The notes beneath the pieces were generated by a model. It was not told the origin of the DNA. It did not search any database and saw nothing but the letters and a program-made list of their open reading frames with translations. A program made the translations under genes and the position numbers. From Thalassomonas viridans (GTDB taxonomy: Bacteria > Pseudomonadota > Gammaproteobacteria > Enterobacterales > Alteromonadaceae), in contig NZ_CP059733.1 of assembly GCF_000948985.2 (NCBI RefSeq), positions 5,270,001 to 5,334,000 of the forward strand: a stretch of 64,000 nucleotides of DNA. Direction: 5' to 3'. Each line of letters begins with the position of its first letter. Position 1 is the first letter of the stretch. Shown here piece after piece: positions 53,505-61,990 of the stretch.

Positions 53505-55097
53505 ATGCGCAGTATTTTTGTGAGAATTTACATGGGAATGTTCCTGGCCATGATCGCCATAATGCTGGTCATTGCCGTTTGCGGTTATTACATCAGCAAA
53601 CACAGGATTTGCAACCATGTACAGGAAAACTATGGCGGCACCTTTCGCCTGATCAGCGAAGGCGCAGCCCGCCACCAGGGCGAAAAGCAGGCCTTGTGGT
53701 TATCTGCCATCGAAAAAATCAGCGACCTGAGTTTTGAACGGAGAAACATCAGCAGCAGCCCGTTAAGCGGCAAACTCTATCAGCAGCTGCAACGCGACCA
53801 GTATGTTTTTAGCATCAACCCTTTGTTGTCCGGCGGCCAGGTGCTGATCAAGCTCGCCGATAAGGAGCATTACCTAGTGGTGAAACTGGCAGATTTTGGC
53901 AGCTCCCTAGTGCGCACCAGCGCATTTTTAATGCTTAATGAACTGGGACGCCATAAAAGCGAACAAAGACTACAGGCGCTGGATAATATCAGGTCTATGT
54001 TCAACTACCCCATCCAGTTAAAAACCTTAAAAAAACTGCATTTGCCCAGCACCAATATCCGCACCATAGAAAAACGGGATATTTCCGTGGTATTAAAAAA
54101 TTCCACCACCAGCGTACCGGCACTACAGGCCTATGCGCCGCTGGGAAACAGTCCTTATGTGCTGGTATTGGGAGATATTCCTTTTTTTGAGTGGTTCCCC
54201 CTGTCCCTGCTCCTGTTCGCCATAATCGCCATTTTAGCCTTGATGGCCCTCTCCAGCTATCTGCTGGTCAGCCCGCTGGAACAGCGCCTGGCCAGTATAG
54301 ACAAGCAAATAGAACTGATCGGCCATGACAAAGAACTGTCTATGCCCGCTCCCTTAGGCTCAGATGCCATAGGCAAGCTCTCAAACACGGTTAATACCAT
54401 GGCGCAGCGCATACATAAACTTATCGATGCCCAGACAGAAATGATAGGGGCCATCTCCCATGAACTCAGGAGTCCGGTTACCCGTATCCGTTTTCGCACC
54501 GCGGCAATCGAAGACTTGCAAAACCCGGTATTGAGCAAGCAGGTATCCGGAATCGAAAAAGACCTGGACGAACTTGAAAGCCTGATCGACGAAGTACTGA
54601 CTTTTTCCAAATTAAAACAGGATCTGCCGGACCTGGATCTGGAGTCTATTTCAGCCGGTGAATTCTTTGCCCAACTGGATCACAAACTGAAGATAAGCAA
54701 CCCGGATATCACGGTCACCTATCCCGCCAATACCTGCGGCACCTTTTTTGCCGACCGCAGATACCTGCACCGGGCCATAGAGAACCTGATCAACAATGCC
54801 CTTAAATATGCAACCGACAAGGTAGAAATCGGTTATGACTTTTGCGGCCAGCAACAAAAAATCTGGGTGTCGGACAACGGCCCGGGGATCCCGGAAAAAG
54901 ACCGCCACTCGATATTTGAGCCTTTTAAGCGTTTGGACGCCAGCCGGGACCGGCAGTCGGGAGGTTATGGTTTGGGCCTGGCGATAGTCAAGCAAATCGC
55001 CCACTGGCACACAGGCGAAATACATGTTGCCGACAACTGCAGCGGCGGCGCCAAATTGCTCTTTAGCTGGCCCAGAAAGCCGAATGCCGGTAAATAG
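53505..55097 (+). CDS. RstB-like sensor histidine kinase
   Basis: A 530-residue membrane kinase. Membrane helices lie at about 7-30 and 232-255, enclosing a 200-residue periplasmic sensor. HAMP follows to about 308, then HisKA with His319 in MIGAISHELRSPVTRIRF. The HATPase domain has NLINNALKYA (N box), SDNGPGIPEKD (G1) and GGYGLGLAIV (G2). The ISHELRSPVTRIRFR, FEPFKRLDASRDRQSGG motifs resemble E. coli RstB. Its likely partner is the response regulator at 57720, unusually separated by three envelope genes. ATG at 53505 without a strong ribosome site; a TACA array lies upstream. Confidence 0.9.
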   Translation: MRSIFVRIYMGMFLAMIAIMLVIAVCGYYISKHRICNHVQENYGGTFRLISEGAARHQGEKQALWLSAIEKISDLSFERRNISSSPLSGKLYQQLQRDQYVFSINPLLSGGQVLIKLADKEHYLVVKLADFGSSLVRTSAFLMLNELGRHKSEQRLQALDNIRSMFNYPIQLKTLKKLHLPSTNIRTIEKRDISVVLKNSTTSVPALQAYAPLGNSPYVLVLGDIPFFEWFPLSLLLFAIIAILALMALSSYLLVSPLEQRLASIDKQIELIGHDKELSMPAPLGSDAIGKLSNTVNTMAQRIHKLIDAQTEMIGAISHELRSPVTRIRFRTAAIEDLQNPVLSKQVSGIEKDLDELESLIDEVLTFSKLKQDLPDLDLESISAGEFFAQLDHKLKISNPDITVTYPANTCGTFFADRRYLHRAIENLINNALKYATDKVEIGYDFCGQQQKIWVSDNGPGIPEKDRHSIFEPFKRLDASRDRQSGGYGLGLAIVKQIAHWHTGEIHVADNCSGGAKLLFSWPRKPNAGK

Positions 55098-55118
55098 CGG
55101 GATCTGGTCATTTTCACC

Positions 55119-55697
55119 ATGAAAAATAAAACACTTGCGACATTTTCTTCCTGCTTGCTGCTCCTGGCCAGTTTTACCCTGAGCGGGCAGCAAGCACAGG
55201 AAAACCAGCCGGGCGAAGAAGCGGCAGACACCAGCATGCAGGCAGAGCGGCAAGCAGACAGGGACATATTAAACAGCCTGGATACTTTAACCCTGGATCT
55301 GGACAACGAACTCTTTGAACTCGAACAGGAGCACACGGATACAAACTTAAATTCGGCTCCCGGCAACGCCTGGGATCAGGAATTAACCGACCTTGAGGAA
55401 ATGTCGGCCCTGGACAATTTTGAGCAGCTGCAGCTACCTCCGGCGATAACAGACGAACCGGCCGGCGAATGGCTGGAGCCATCAACAGGCAAAATGCCGC
55501 TGGCTGACGAAATGCCGTTAGCCGATGAAATGCAGGACAAGTCTGCCGCCGATGTTGGCGTTGGCATTGCCGGTGAACAGGAAAATTTAATTAACAGTTT
55601 AGATAACAGCGACTTAATGGACTTTGAAGATGGCCAGGACATGTGGAGTGAAGACCTTGTTGAAGATCTGGCAAGCGATACAGACGACTATTATTAA
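55119..55697 (+). CDS. Acidic exported protein of unknown family
   Basis: A 192-residue protein. Residues 1 to about 25 (MKNKTLATFSSCLLLLASFT) look like a signal peptide. The rest is very acidic, low in aromatic residues and probably unstructured, with DLDNELFELEQEHTDTNLNS, a short repeat MPLADEMPLADEMQ and the end EDLASDTDDYY. It lies 21 bases after the kinase gene and just before the TPR-barrel gene, so it is probably cotranscribed with both. It could be a ligand, a modulator of the sensor or a substrate of the barrel protein; none of these is shown. Confidence 0.65.
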   Translation: MKNKTLATFSSCLLLLASFTLSGQQAQENQPGEEAADTSMQAERQADRDILNSLDTLTLDLDNELFELEQEHTDTNLNSAPGNAWDQELTDLEEMSALDNFEQLQLPPAITDEPAGEWLEPSTGKMPLADEMPLADEMQDKSAADVGVGIAGEQENLINSLDNSDLMDFEDGQDMWSEDLVEDLASDTDDYY

Positions 55698-55707
55698 CGG
55701 CTTCCCG

Positions 55708-57150
55708 GTGTTAATAACATCAGCGCCGGATTTGTCTTTTCCCCAAAAAACCTGCCTGAGGTTAATGCCGTTTTTGCTGCTTGCCTGCCTGCCCCAGGCA
55801 AAAGCAGGTTCCAGTGCTGAGCAGTTGAAACAGGCCATTTCATTGCGGAAAAGCAGCCAGTATCAGCAGGCACTGGCCATACTGGCGCCCCTGAAAAACC
55901 AATACGGCGATCACAAGCGCATCAATATCGAGTTGGCCCTGAACTACATCAGGTTAAACAATTTCCATCAGGCAGGCGATATCGCCGCCCATATCGAAAC
56001 CCTGCCGTTAAGCAGCAGGGAAAAACAAACATTAGCTTCCCTGAAACGGCTTATTAAAAAGAGCGGGCAAGAACACCGGGCCGCACATTATTTTGCCACC
56101 CGGTTCAATGCTTATGCCGGTATAGAAGAATTTACCTCGCGTTTTCCGCAGGACTACTACATAGAAATACCCGATACCTCAGGTTTTTCCCCGGGTGACG
56201 GCAGCCTTGATTTCACCGGGGCAGAGCTAAGCCCGGATTACGGCAGCGAAGCCTTTTATCAAGAGATTTCCCCGCAGGAGACTTTTCCCAAAGAAGGCAT
56301 GACATATATACATGAGCGCACCACTGCCCGTGAGAAGAAACAAAGCAGCTACCACGCCGGACAACTGAAACTCAGCCACCATTACCGCCACGGCGAAAAG
56401 TTCTCCCTCTTTGCCGCTCCCTGGTTATTTAGCTGGCGCAATCAGCTTTCCCTTTATCAAAAACAGGGGCAAAAAAAAGCGCTGGATAACCAGGTTATCG
56501 GCCAGGAAAAAAAGCTCAATTACCGCAGGCTGAAACTTGACAGCGGTTTTACCCTGAGCGGTGATAACTTATGGCTGTTAGATCTTAACTTCAGCCGCCG
56601 CTACCACTACTATGAGAGCGACCGCCTGCTCAATGAAGATAAGCTGCAGCTCTCAGCCTCTTTGCCCCTGTTTGGCAACCGCTTAAGCCTGGCCCTGGCA
56701 AAAGGAGAGAAAAGCTATCAGGGTTTATATGATATTTACAATGCCCGTCAGAAAAGCGCCAAACTGGACTATTCCCTGGAGTTAACGCCGGCAGTGAAGA
56801 TGCACCTGGGCAGCCGTTATCTGCAAAATCATGCCTGGGACAGCTATAACAACTATGATCAGCAAACCCTGTACGGCCGCTTGAATTATACGCTGGCCAC
56901 AGGACACCTCTCGGGTTTAAGTGGATTTATCACCTTGAATTACCACAGGTTAATGTACGAAATCCGGGATCCTTCCCTGGTTAACTGGGGCCGGGAATAT
57001 AAACAGTCCTTTGCCGCCGGGATGCAATACCCGTTAACGGCAAACCTCAGCCTGGGAGTTAACGGCCATATAAGCCGCAACAACAAAAACCGGCACTCTG
57101 GTAAGGATGACTGGCGGCGCATAGAAGCATTTTTCAGTTACCGCTTTTAA
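55708..57150 (+). CDS. TPR plus beta-barrel outer membrane protein, Slam-like layout
   Basis: About 480 residues. The GTG at 55708 gives a signal peptide with basic residues and hydrophobic core LMPFLLLACLPQAKAG; an ATG at 55765 gives only the hydrophobic part, and a codon at 55624 overlaps the preceding gene. Residues about 35-130 contain TPR-like helices (AISLRKSSQYQQALAILAPL, INIELALNYIRLNNFHQAGD). From about 220 to the end there are amphipathic strands closing with EAFFSYRF, an outer membrane signature. TPR plus barrel is the layout of surface-lipoprotein assembly modifiers (Slam, DUF560), but I could not confirm that family. Same strand as the kinase gene. Confidence 0.65.
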   Translation: MLITSAPDLSFPQKTCLRLMPFLLLACLPQAKAGSSAEQLKQAISLRKSSQYQQALAILAPLKNQYGDHKRINIELALNYIRLNNFHQAGDIAAHIETLPLSSREKQTLASLKRLIKKSGQEHRAAHYFATRFNAYAGIEEFTSRFPQDYYIEIPDTSGFSPGDGSLDFTGAELSPDYGSEAFYQEISPQETFPKEGMTYIHERTTAREKKQSSYHAGQLKLSHHYRHGEKFSLFAAPWLFSWRNQLSLYQKQGQKKALDNQVIGQEKKLNYRRLKLDSGFTLSGDNLWLLDLNFSRRYHYYESDRLLNEDKLQLSASLPLFGNRLSLALAKGEKSYQGLYDIYNARQKSAKLDYSLELTPAVKMHLGSRYLQNHAWDSYNNYDQQTLYGRLNYTLATGHLSGLSGFITLNYHRLMYEIRDPSLVNWGREYKQSFAAGMQYPLTANLSLGVNGHISRNNKNRHSGKDDWRRIEAFFSYRF

Positions 57151-57163
57151 AGGAAAAACAGCG

Positions 57164-57187
57164 TACAAACAGATACACAAGGCTACA
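57164..57187 (+). promoter_or_regulatory. RstA-box-like TACA array before the lipoprotein/regulator genes
   Basis: TACA at 57164, 57174 and 57184, strict 10-base period (TACAAACAGATACA, then CAAGGCTACA). It closely matches 53326: both begin GCGTACAAAC and share a -GATACA- and -CTACA core. It lies 80 bases before the lipoprotein ATG. Confidence 0.55.
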
Positions 57188-57266
57188 CAAATCAGACAAA
57201 GATCCGCTGGCATAAATAGCCCGGCGGCGGTTAAATATTAACAAAGCGTTATCAGGTGAAATTATC

Positions 57267-57641
57267 ATGAAAAAAAATATACTGACCCTATTTTTACTTT
57301 CAGGCGCCCTGCTAAGCTGCAGCGTTACCGGCAACGAGCCGAAGGTAAACCAGCAAACGGCGGCTCAACCAACTGGCGCTAATACGGTGCAGGAAAAGCC
57401 TCTAACCAAACAAGAAACCATTTACGGCATCAAATACCAGGGCAATACCCTCAGCATCCAGGTAATGTCCAACGGCTGTACCACAACAAAAAACTTCAAA
57501 CAGGCATGGCAAAACAATCAGTTAACCCTTGAACGCATCAAAGACGATTTCTGCCGCCGCCGTCCCCATAAAAAGTGGCTGGACTTCGAATTGCCGCAGG
57601 CATTTTCCTCCCTAAAGCTGATCAATAAACTCGCATCTTAG
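57267..57641 (+). CDS. Small lipoprotein
   Basis: A 124-residue protein with lipobox LLSC in MKKNILTLFLLSGALLSCSV. After a Gln/Thr-rich linker a small domain of about 75 residues follows (IYGIKYQGNTLSIQVMSNGC, then FCRRRPHKKWLDFELPQAF) with two cysteines able to pair. Family is not recognised. AGGTGAAATTATC precedes the ATG. It lies between the TACA array and the response-regulator gene, which starts 78 bases downstream, so it may be cotranscribed with it. Confidence 0.75.
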   Translation: MKKNILTLFLLSGALLSCSVTGNEPKVNQQTAAQPTGANTVQEKPLTKQETIYGIKYQGNTLSIQVMSNGCTTTKNFKQAWQNNQLTLERIKDDFCRRRPHKKWLDFELPQAFSSLKLINKLAS

Positions 57642-57719
57642 GGGCATTATTTGATAATATAGGCCTTGAAAGCCCCCTTTTAACAACTTTTGTAACCTAC
57701 AAGGAATCTTAGCTTTACC

Positions 57720-58418
57720 ATGGCAGGCAACTACAATGTACTTTTGATTGACGATGATGTTGAATTAACCGAGCTGATCAGCGCTTACCTCAGCTCGAAC
57801 GGCTTTACTGTCAAATGTTTACATCATGGCGAGAATGTACTTGAAGCAATAGAGGAATTCCGTCCCGATGTCATTATCCTGGATTTAATGCTGCCGGGCA
57901 TAGACGGTCTCACCATATGTAAGAATATCCGCCCGGATTTCAACGGCGCCATCATTATGCTAACGGCACTGGGGGATGATATCGACGAAGTTACCGGACT
58001 TGAAGTCGGCGCCGACGATTACCTGGCCAAACCGGTCAAACCCCGGGTACTGCTCGCCCATATCAGGGCGCAGTTGCGGCGCCAGAGTGCGATCCAGCAA
58101 ACCACCCAGGAACACGGCATATTCTGTTACGGCCAGCAAATTAAACTGGACGCCACCAAGCGCACGGTCACCAACAATAACGAACAGGTGCAGTTATCCA
58201 GCGCCGAATTCGATCTGCTGTGGTTACTGGCGAAAAATGTCGGCACTATTATCAAGCGGGAAGACTTGCACCAGCAAATATTCCGCCTGCCGTATGACGG
58301 CGTGGACAGGTCGATCGACTTGCGTATCTCCCGTATCCGCAAAAAGCTCAACGACGATCCCAAAGAGCCGCAAATTATTAAAACCGTACGCAATGTCGGT
58401 TATTTGCTGGCCCTGTGA
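57720..58418 (+). CDS. RstA-like OmpR-family response regulator
   Basis: A 232-residue protein. Receiver domain: Asp11/Asp12 (LLIDDDVEL), phospho-acceptor Asp55 (ILDLMLPGIDGLTIC), Thr82 and Lys104 (DDYLAKP). Winged-helix effector domain: LSSAEFDLLWLLAKNVGTII, YDGVDRSIDLRISRIRKKL and IIKTVRNVGYLL. The wording FDLLWLLA, YDGVDRS, ISRIRKKL and TVRNVGYL is closest to E. coli RstA among OmpR-type regulators. It is expected to pair with the kinase at 53505 and to bind TACA direct repeats such as those at 53326 and 57164. Confidence 0.92.
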   Translation: MAGNYNVLLIDDDVELTELISAYLSSNGFTVKCLHHGENVLEAIEEFRPDVIILDLMLPGIDGLTICKNIRPDFNGAIIMLTALGDDIDEVTGLEVGADDYLAKPVKPRVLLAHIRAQLRRQSAIQQTTQEHGIFCYGQQIKLDATKRTVTNNNEQVQLSSAEFDLLWLLAKNVGTIIKREDLHQQIFRLPYDGVDRSIDLRISRIRKKLNDDPKEPQIIKTVRNVGYLLAL

Positions 58419-58451
58419 TCCTTAAGTCCGTTCAAAGCAAAGGGTAATTTG

Positions 58452-58658
58452 ATGAAACAGCAAATTACCGGTTACCATCTCGATGACGAACAACACTGGG
58501 TGGCCCAGCTAAGCTGCGGCCACTTCCAGCATGTCCGTCACCAGCCCCCCTGGATAAACCGCCCCTGGGTCATCAGCGAGCAGGGACGACAGCAAATGTT
58601 GGGCTATCCCTTAAACTGTAAAAAATGCCTCGAAGGCGCCCCAAAAGACAAAAGATAA
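58452..58658 (+). CDS. DUF3565 protein
   Basis: A 68-residue protein matching the DUF3565 family: ITGYHLDDEQHWVAQLSCGH, FQHVRHQPPWINRPWV and the end YPLNCKKCLEGAP. Cys and His residues (CGH, C-KC) could bind zinc. Function is unknown. The ATG at 58452 is preferred to the TTG directly before it, with AAAGGG as ribosome site. It follows the response-regulator gene by 33 bases. Confidence 0.82.
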   Translation: MKQQITGYHLDDEQHWVAQLSCGHFQHVRHQPPWINRPWVISEQGRQQMLGYPLNCKKCLEGAPKDKR

Positions 58659-58835
58659 TCCCTTCCCCGCCTCTGGCAACAGCTGGTCACATCAGTCGCT
58701 AAAATTCACGAAAAAAGCTAAATTCCAGACAAAAAAGCAAAAACATCTTGCCTAAATGGTTCGACCAGATTACTAATAGATCGAATTTTAAACAATTCGA
58801 CTATGAAACAACCAACCAGTATCCAGGGAGAAGAT

Positions 58836-59756
58836 ATGAAAAAAAGTATAATAATTCTTATGATGTCTTTGCTGTCTGTTATAGGAAATGCCCAGGCGGG
58901 CAATAGTGCGGCCACTAAATACCCCTTTGTTTTTGTCCACGGTATTTTCGGCTTTGACGATATCTGGGGCATAGATTATTTCTACGGCATTCCCCAGGCC
59001 CTCAGGGAGGAAGGGGCTCAGGTTTACCTGGCCCAGGTGTCACCCGCCAATTCCACTGAGTTTCGGGGAGAGCAACTGCGCACCTTTATCCAGGCGGTCC
59101 TGCTGGACAGCGGCGCGGAAAAAGTCAATATCATAGGCCACAGCCATGGCGGCCCCACCGCAAGATATGTCGCCAGTGTCAGTCCGGAATTAGTGGCTTC
59201 GGTCACCTCGGTCGGTGGCGTCAACTGGGGCAGCCGCTTTGCCGACGTGATGCGGGGCCTGGTTGAGGAAGATTCGGTCACCGAAGATCTGATCCGCCAG
59301 GGACTTAACGCGTTGGCCCATGTTATTACCGGCATCAGCACAGGGGAGACGTTGCCGGAAGACAGCCTGGCCATGACAGAATCCTTAACCACCCCGGGTT
59401 CAGTCCTGTTTAACAGCCAATATCCGGAGGGCATGCCCGCCAGCTATTGCGGACAGGGCAATGAAGTCGGCAGCAACGGCGTGTATTATTATTCCTGGTC
59501 GGGGGCCCAGCCTTTCACCCACCTGGTAGATCCGCTGGATTATGCCTTACAGCTCACCAGCCTGGTGTTTGACGAGAAAAACGACGGCCTGGTATCTTCG
59601 TGCAGCTCCCACCTGGGCAAGGTGATCAAGGATGATTATTATATGAATCACCTGGATGAGGTAAACCAGGCATTTGGCCTCACCAGCTGGTTTGAAACCG
59701 ACCCCGTCACCTTATACCGCCAGCATGCCAACCGCCTGAAACAAGCGGGATTATAG
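58836..59756 (+). CDS. Secreted triacylglycerol lipase (family I)
   Basis: About 306 residues. Signal peptide MKKSIIILMMSLLSVIGNAQ-A. YPFVFVHGIFGFDDIWGIDY supplies the oxyanion hole, GHSHGGPTARYVA the nucleophile Ser103, and a later Asp and His complete the triad. Two Cys (ASYCGQG and SSCSSH) match the disulfide of foldase-dependent lipases. AGGGAG lies before the ATG at 58836. The enzyme folds in the periplasm with the foldase coded next and leaves by type II secretion. Confidence 0.93.
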   Translation: MKKSIIILMMSLLSVIGNAQAGNSAATKYPFVFVHGIFGFDDIWGIDYFYGIPQALREEGAQVYLAQVSPANSTEFRGEQLRTFIQAVLLDSGAEKVNIIGHSHGGPTARYVASVSPELVASVTSVGGVNWGSRFADVMRGLVEEDSVTEDLIRQGLNALAHVITGISTGETLPEDSLAMTESLTTPGSVLFNSQYPEGMPASYCGQGNEVGSNGVYYYSWSGAQPFTHLVDPLDYALQLTSLVFDEKNDGLVSSCSSHLGKVIKDDYYMNHLDEVNQAFGLTSWFETDPVTLYRQHANRLKQAGL

Positions 59757-59758
59757 GC

Positions 59759-60727
59759 ATGAAAAAAGCGTTCGCGGCTTTGGCCGCGATTTCCCTGCTG
59801 CTTGGCCTGAGCTTGCTTAAGCCACAGCAGCCGGAGGATTCATCTGCACCGGCGGTAAACAAGGCGGTCCAAAAGCCCGCCCCGCTGGCAAAAACAGGTA
59901 AAAACAGCCTGGATAAGAACAACACGGGGCAAGACAGGTTAACGGTCCGGCCAGCGGCCATAGAGGCCGGCCTCAACGCCGAGCTGGAGTTAGCCTTAAG
60001 CCTACGTTACCGTTTTGACGACATCATCCACCGCCACCTGGGCTCGGGGGAAGACCTGGGGTCCCTGCTACAGGCATTGGCCGCCAGCCTTAAATTAACC
60101 CCGGCAGCCGGAGAGGATCTGCAGGCATTGTTCAGCCGCTACCGCCAATACCTCAGCGCCATGTCAAGGCTCAAAGAAAAAGCGCCGCAGGTAGATACCG
60201 TGATAGACCTCAGCGAAAGCCGGCTGTTTTTACAGCAGGTGTACCAGCTGCAAGAAGACTATTTTTCCGAAGCGGAGATCCGGGCCTTTTTTGCCCATGA
60301 AAAAACCTATAACCGGCAAACGCTGGAGCGTGTCGCCATCCGCCAGGATACCAGCCTGGATAAGGCGCAACGGCAAATGCTGATTGAACACCAGCTGAGC
60401 CAGCTGGAACCTGAAGCACTGGCCCCGCTGCAACCTACGCTGACGGCGAGAAAAATCACCCGGCTGATAACCGGCGAGCAGTCACAGGATCTCACTTTAG
60501 CCCCGCAGGTATCGGAAAAGATCCGGGCAACCCGGGAGAAAAACCGCTTATGGCAGCAAAAAGTCAGGGACTACCAGCAAAAAATCGCCGCCATAGAGCA
60601 CCTCGACAGCGACAGCTATAACACTGAACTTGAACGCTACCGTTTGCAGCACTTTAGCAGCAATGAGCTTAAACGCCTCAGGGTCTTCCTGAAACACCCT
60701 GAGCTGTTATCCCGCCAGACTCCCTAA
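59759..60727 (+). CDS. lifO: Lipase-specific foldase (LifO)
   Basis: A 322-residue inner-membrane-anchored steric chaperone for the lipase directly upstream, two bases away. A membrane anchor at about 4-20 (FAALAAISLLLGLSLLKPQQ) is followed by a Pro/Lys/Ala-rich linker. The foldase domain has the family motif in the form LRYRFDDIIHRHLGSGE, where most members read RxxFDYxLSxxGE. The rest is alpha-helical, as in the headphone-like foldase fold. A terminator follows at 60751. Confidence 0.92.
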   Translation: MKKAFAALAAISLLLGLSLLKPQQPEDSSAPAVNKAVQKPAPLAKTGKNSLDKNNTGQDRLTVRPAAIEAGLNAELELALSLRYRFDDIIHRHLGSGEDLGSLLQALAASLKLTPAAGEDLQALFSRYRQYLSAMSRLKEKAPQVDTVIDLSESRLFLQQVYQLQEDYFSEAEIRAFFAHEKTYNRQTLERVAIRQDTSLDKAQRQMLIEHQLSQLEPEALAPLQPTLTARKITRLITGEQSQDLTLAPQVSEKIRATREKNRLWQQKVRDYQQKIAAIEHLDSDSYNTELERYRLQHFSSNELKRLRVFLKHPELLSRQTP

Positions 60728-60750
60728 AGCCAAAAAACGCTTTTATCGCT

Positions 60751-60781
60751 AAGGCTACTGACACAGGCTGTCAGTAGCCTT
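60751..60781 (+). terminator. Terminator of the lipase-foldase operon
   Basis: AAGGCTACTGACA pairs exactly with TGTCAGTAGCCTT around loop CAGGC, followed by TTGTT. Confidence 0.7.
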
Positions 60782-60823
60782 TGTTACTATCGGCTTCTCT
60801 TTGCAGCAATAATGATAACCACT

Positions 60824-61906
60824 ATGGCCGAACTACTAAAAAACGTATATACCCGGGAGTTTATCACCGCCCTGGCGCAACAATTAACGGCAATCTTTCC
60901 CGCCTTCGATAAGGACAAGTTTCAGCATTTGATTTTTGATGACACCTGGCAGCAAAAAGAATTAAAGGCGCGCATGAACCATATCGCCCAATGCCTGCAC
61001 CAGGTATTGCCCGGGCCTTACCACCATAACCTGGAATTGCTCAAGCAAATTAAGGTAGAGCAAGCCGGTTTTGAATATATGTTTTTACCTGCCTATGTCG
61101 AGCTGTACGGCCTGGAAGATTATGTTGCCTCCATTCCCGCCCTGGCGCATTTTACCGAATTTGCCAGCAGCGAATTTGCGGTACGCCCTTTTATCATCAA
61201 ATACCCGAAACAAATGATGGCGCAAATGGCGCTTTGGGCGCGCATGGACAATAAGCACCTGAGGCGTTTGGCCAGCGAAGGCTGCCGTCCGCGCCTGCCC
61301 TGGGCCATGGCCTTGCCGGCCTTTAAGCAGGATCCGGCTCAGGTATTGCCGATCCTGGAAGTGCTGAAAGATGATCCCAGCGAATATGTGCGGCGCAGTG
61401 TTGCCAATAACCTCAACGATATTGCCAAAGACAACCCAAAGCAGGTGATCGCCATCGCCAAACGCTGGTTCGGGCAAACGGAAAATACCGACCGCTTAAT
61501 CAAGCATGCCTGCCGCACCCTGCTGAAAAAAGCCGATCCCGAGATTTTAACCTTGTTTGGTTTTGCCCCGCCCAAAGCCATAGAAGTCACGGCCCTTAAG
61601 GTACAGAAACAGGTGACCATGGGAGATAAGCTGAGCTTTTCCTTTACCCTGGCCACCAAGGCGCAAGCGCTGGGCAAGTTACGCATCGAATATGCGATAG
61701 ATTATATGAAAAGCAACGGCAAACAGGCGCGGAAGATCTTTAAAATCGCCGAAGCCGACTACAACGACCGGCAAAAAGCCATCACCCGGGAACAGTCTTT
61801 TAAAGCGATATCCACCAGGAAACATTACCCCGGCGCCCACGCCGTGGCGGTGATCATCAATGGCGAGGAATTGGCCGCGGACAAATTTATCCTGACGGCG
61901 GCTTAG
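60824..61906 (+). CDS. DNA alkylation repair protein, AlkC/AlkD-type HEAT fold
   Basis: About 360 residues. The MAELLKNVYTREFITALAQQ start and the ALK-motif regions (FASSEFAVRPFIIKYPKQMM, EGCRPRLPWAMALPAFKQDP, DDPSEYVRRSVANNLNDIAK) place it in the HEAT-repeat DNA alkylation glycosylase family, closest to AlkC. AlkC excises N3-methylated purines. A C-terminal domain, about 250-360 (FSFTLATKAQALGKLRIEYA), looks like the Ig-like extension of AlkC proteins. The ATG at 60824 matches family starts; one at 60812 is in frame. Confidence 0.85.
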   Translation: MAELLKNVYTREFITALAQQLTAIFPAFDKDKFQHLIFDDTWQQKELKARMNHIAQCLHQVLPGPYHHNLELLKQIKVEQAGFEYMFLPAYVELYGLEDYVASIPALAHFTEFASSEFAVRPFIIKYPKQMMAQMALWARMDNKHLRRLASEGCRPRLPWAMALPAFKQDPAQVLPILEVLKDDPSEYVRRSVANNLNDIAKDNPKQVIAIAKRWFGQTENTDRLIKHACRTLLKKADPEILTLFGFAPPKAIEVTALKVQKQVTMGDKLSFSFTLATKAQALGKLRIEYAIDYMKSNGKQARKIFKIAEADYNDRQKAITREQSFKAISTRKHYPGAHAVAVIINGEELAADKFILTAA

Positions 61907-61930
61907 CCGGATTCGTCCAAGCCCATATAA

Positions 61931-61969
61931 AAACTCAGCCTGCTCCCGTTACAGGCGCAGGCTGAGTTT
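61931..61969. terminator. Bidirectional terminator
   Basis: AAACTCAGCCTGC pairs exactly with GCAGGCTGAGTTT across 13 bases, between the converging alkylation-repair and collagenase genes. Confidence 0.7.
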
Positions 61970-61990
61970 ATTAGCGGGGTTAATAACTAA

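Noticed and set aside
53302..53505. 67-codon ORF ending at the kinase start
   Set aside because: It covers the TACA array and promoter region and has no ribosome site. Its basic composition follows from the repeats.
58718..58972. 84-codon reverse ORF over the lipase start
   Set aside because: It overlaps the signal peptide and promoter of the lipase gene antisense; hydrophobic wording is a shadow of that region.
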